This document shows, one piece after another, positions 62,249-64,000 of a stretch of DNA of 64,000 bases (position 1 is its first letter; each line of letters opens with the position of its first letter). Source of the stretch: SAR324 cluster bacterium (lineage in GTDB: Bacteria; SAR324; NAC60-12). The notes beneath the pieces are model-generated. The model worked only from the letters and a program-made list of their open reading frames with translations, searched no databases and was not told where the DNA came from. Both the position numbers and the translations under genes were made by a program. Location: contig JADGAV010000006.1 of assembly GCA_015231825.1 (NCBI GenBank), forward strand, positions 1-64,000. Reading direction: 5' to 3'.

Positions 62249-63385
62249 ATGGGACCTTTGCACGGTAAAAAAATTATTGAACTCGCGGGAATCGGACCTG
62301 GGCCCTTTTGCGGAATGATGCTTTCAGATATGGGCGCCGAGGTGGTTCGTATTGACAGAATAGGAAAGGCGGATCGTAACCTTGCCAAGGATGTTTTGTC
62401 CCGCGGCCGACTTTCCGTTGCTGTGAATTTGAAAAGCCCTGAAGGAAGAGGAGTCATTTTGAAGCTTTGTGAAAAAGCAGACGGACTCTTTGAAGGATTT
62501 CGCCCTGGCGTGACCGAGCGTCTTGGTATTGGACCGGTGGATTGTATGAGCAGGAACCCGAAATTGGTCTATGGACGGATGACCGGTTGGGGGCAGGATG
62601 GTCCGCTTGCCCAGGCGGCAGGCCATGATATAAACTATATTGCTCTTTCCGGTGCACTTCATGCGATTGGTTTCAAAGGAAGCCGGCCGGTCCCTCCATT
62701 GAACCTGGTTGGAGACTTTGGCGGGGGAGGGATGTATCTCGCCTTTGGAATCGTCTGCGCGCTGTTGGAGGCACAAAATTCAGGGAAGGGGCAGGTCATT
62801 GATGTTTCAATGGTGGAAGGTTCTGCTTCACTCCTTTCGATGTTCTATGGTTTGAAGGGAACACCATTTTTTGCTTCAGAGGAACGCGGCAGCAACCTGT
62901 TGGATGGGGGAGCTCATTTTTACAATACTTATGAAACAAAAGATGGAAAATACATCTCGATTGGTCCGATTGAAGCCCAGTTTTATTCTTTGCTGATCGA
63001 GAAAACGGGCATTGATCCAGACCGATTTTCAGAGCAGATGGAAATGTCCCAATGGCCGGAGAAAACTAAGGAACTTGCAGAAGTTTTTAAGACAAAAACT
63101 CAGAAAGAATGGTGCCGAATCCTGGAAGGCAGCGACATCTGCTTCGCTCCAGTGCTCTCTATTTCTGAGGCTCCTCAGCATCCACACAACAAAGCCAGGG
63201 GGTCGTTCATTGAATTGGAAGGGTTGGTTCAGCCCGCACCCACTCCTCGTTTCAGCCGCTCAGTTCCTGAAGTGAAACATGCCGGTCGCAATCCAGGGGA
63301 AGACACCCGTTCAGTTCTCGAGGATTGGGGCTTTTCAGAGTCCGAAATCGAACAGCTGCAATCAAAAGAAGCCATCAACCACTAA
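62249..63385 (+). CDS. Alpha-methylacyl-CoA racemase (CaiB/BaiF family)
   Basis: The 378-residue protein starts [20 protein letters not shown] and matches the racemase branch of class III CoA-transferases. The catalytic pair is present: H126 in [15 protein letters not shown] and D156 in [15 protein letters not shown], with E242 in GPIEAQFY as in characterised mycobacterial enzymes. It would epimerise 2-methylacyl-CoA from branched fatty acids so that acyl-CoA dehydrogenase can act. The acyl-CoA dehydrogenase at 30.0 kb is a candidate partner but not linked. Confidence 0.9.
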   Translation: MGPLHGKKIIELAGIGPGPFCGMMLSDMGAEVVRIDRIGKADRNLAKDVLSRGRLSVAVNLKSPEGRGVILKLCEKADGLFEGFRPGVTERLGIGPVDCMSRNPKLVYGRMTGWGQDGPLAQAAGHDINYIALSGALHAIGFKGSRPVPPLNLVGDFGGGGMYLAFGIVCALLEAQNSGKGQVIDVSMVEGSASLLSMFYGLKGTPFFASEERGSNLLDGGAHFYNTYETKDGKYISIGPIEAQFYSLLIEKTGIDPDRFSEQMEMSQWPEKTKELAEVFKTKTQKEWCRILEGSDICFAPVLSISEAPQHPHNKARGSFIELEGLVQPAPTPRFSRSVPEVKHAGRNPGEDTRSVLEDWGFSESEIEQLQSKEAINH

Positions 63386-63408
63386 TACTGCAGACTTTGG
63401 AGGAAACA

Positions 63409-64000
63409 GTGAGCGAAGATAAAGCAGGAATTGAACGCTTGAGAGAAATGATTGAAGAAAGCCGACGGATTGTGGTTTTCACAGGGGCAGGTATCAGCAC
63501 TGAATCAGGCATTCCAGATTTTCGCAGTCCTGGCGGGGTGTGGGATAAATACCAACCAATTTACTTTCAGGATTTTCTCGCCTCTGAAGAAATGAAACGA
63601 GAATCATGGCGCCGCAAATTCGCCACAGATGCTCTAATCGGACAGGCTGAACCGAATTTGGGACATGTCGCTGTTGCAAAATTGGTAAAAAGGGATCAGG
63701 TCAACAAGGTGATTACTCAAAATATTGATGGATTGCACCAGAAATCAGGAATCCCGGATCATAAAGTAATTGAGCTTCATGGAAATGCAACCTATGCTTC
63801 CTGTCTGGATTGCGGAAAACGCTACGAATTGGAAGAAATTCGCGTAATTTTTGAAAACAATGAAACCCTTCCCCATTGCTCGGAGTGTGATGGAATCATA
63901 AAAACTGCCACAATTTCCTTTGGTCAGCCGATGCCGGCGGAACCGATGCAGCAGGCAGAAATTGAATCCAAAGCCTGCGATTTGTTTTTAGCAATGGGCT
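63409..64000 (+). CDS. Sirtuin NAD-dependent protein deacylase, cut by the window end
   Basis: A GTG start preceded by GGAGGA opens a frame of about 197 codons that runs off the edge. It reads VSEDKAGIERLREMIEESRR, then FTGAGISTESGIPDFRS (NAD site), KVITQNIDGLHQKSG, IELHGNATYASCLDCGKRY with the catalytic His and first Cys pair, and HCSECDGIIKT with the second Cys pair for zinc. It removes acyl groups from lysine using NAD. It begins 24 bases after the racemase gene and is probably in the same transcript. The C-terminal NAD-binding part is outside the window. Confidence 0.92.
   Translation, partial: MSEDKAGIERLREMIEESRRIVVFTGAGISTESGIPDFRSPGGVWDKYQPIYFQDFLASEEMKRESWRRKFATDALIGQAEPNLGHVAVAKLVKRDQVNKVITQNIDGLHQKSGIPDHKVIELHGNATYASCLDCGKRYELEEIRVIFENNETLPHCSECDGIIKTATISFGQPMPAEPMQQAEIESKACDLFLAMG

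Noticed and set aside
1-64000. CRISPR array, rRNA operon or selenium-machinery genes (selA, selB, selC, selD)
   Set aside because: No regularly spaced repeats, rRNA sequence or recognisable selenium genes were seen when reading both strands.

Overview
The window looks like chromosome from a free-living, flagellated Gram-negative bacterium. It carries flhB, flhA, flhF, flhG and fliA in polar-flagellum order, a four-haem c-type cytochrome with a signal peptide, and a PlsB-type acyltransferase. Selenium use is indicated by a probable selenoprotein with a UGA codon plus a SECIS-like hairpin, and by a selenium-dependent-type xanthine dehydrogenase set. The style fits deltaproteobacterial or SAR324-like marine lineages, but no marker here settles taxonomy and I hold that only weakly.

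Layout. (1) 1-5081 is an accessory island bounded by a 48-bp direct repeat. The repeat begins in the 3' end of a tRNA, so it looks like attL/attR. Inside are a DUF4143-type ATPase, a 5'-truncated DMT exporter fused to a remnant of another gene, a DUF4258/DUF2283 pair, two remnants of a phage-tail-like S74 protein and a VapBC module; no integrase is visible. (2) 5.1-8.1 kb is still accessory: a 236-bp stretch delimited by 21-bp inverted repeats, a globin-coupled sensor without an output enzyme, a YciI protein and a lone BLUF photoreceptor. (3) 8.2-15.7 kb is purine and ureide catabolism: ssnA, a shortened ygfK and a fused Fe-S/Mo xanthine dehydrogenase, divergent from allantoicase. A ureidoglycolate lyase relative lies at 58.6 kb and a nucleoside phosphorylase at 51.5 kb. 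(4) 15.7-18.7 kb holds pdxJ, a transglutaminase-like gene and a convergent folM-folX-folK pterin operon. (5) 18.8-28.1 kb is a five-gene operon of circularly permuted ATP-grasp, alpha-E and transglutaminase proteins, a predicted but biochemically unsolved peptide-ligation system.

(6) 28.2-40.5 kb is mixed: a TMTC-like glycosyltransferase with TPRs, an acyl-CoA dehydrogenase, the selenoprotein peroxiredoxin, an unrecognised protein, recO, a ComFB-like gene, a J-domain fusion protein, tldD-tldE and a plsB-like acyltransferase. (7) 40.6-49.9 kb is the flagellar export/regulatory block followed by a DksA/TraR-type zinc finger gene and rsmB. (8) 50.1-64 kb is a mostly plus-strand run of metabolic genes: cytochrome, nucleoside phosphorylase, phosphohexomutase, thymidine kinase, a PLP dehydratase, a serine hydrolase, a sulfatase, the ureidoglycolate lyase relative, a membrane protein, a kappa-GST-like isomerase, a thioredoxin-TPR chaperedoxin, an alpha-methylacyl-CoA racemase, and a sirtuin that runs off the window end.

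The points most worth a second look are the in-frame UGA gene at 31.6 kb, the tRNA-flanked island, the ATP-grasp/alpha-E/transglutaminase operon, the YgfK variant that lacks its flavin module, and the output-less globin sensor. No rRNA, complete tRNA or CRISPR array was found.
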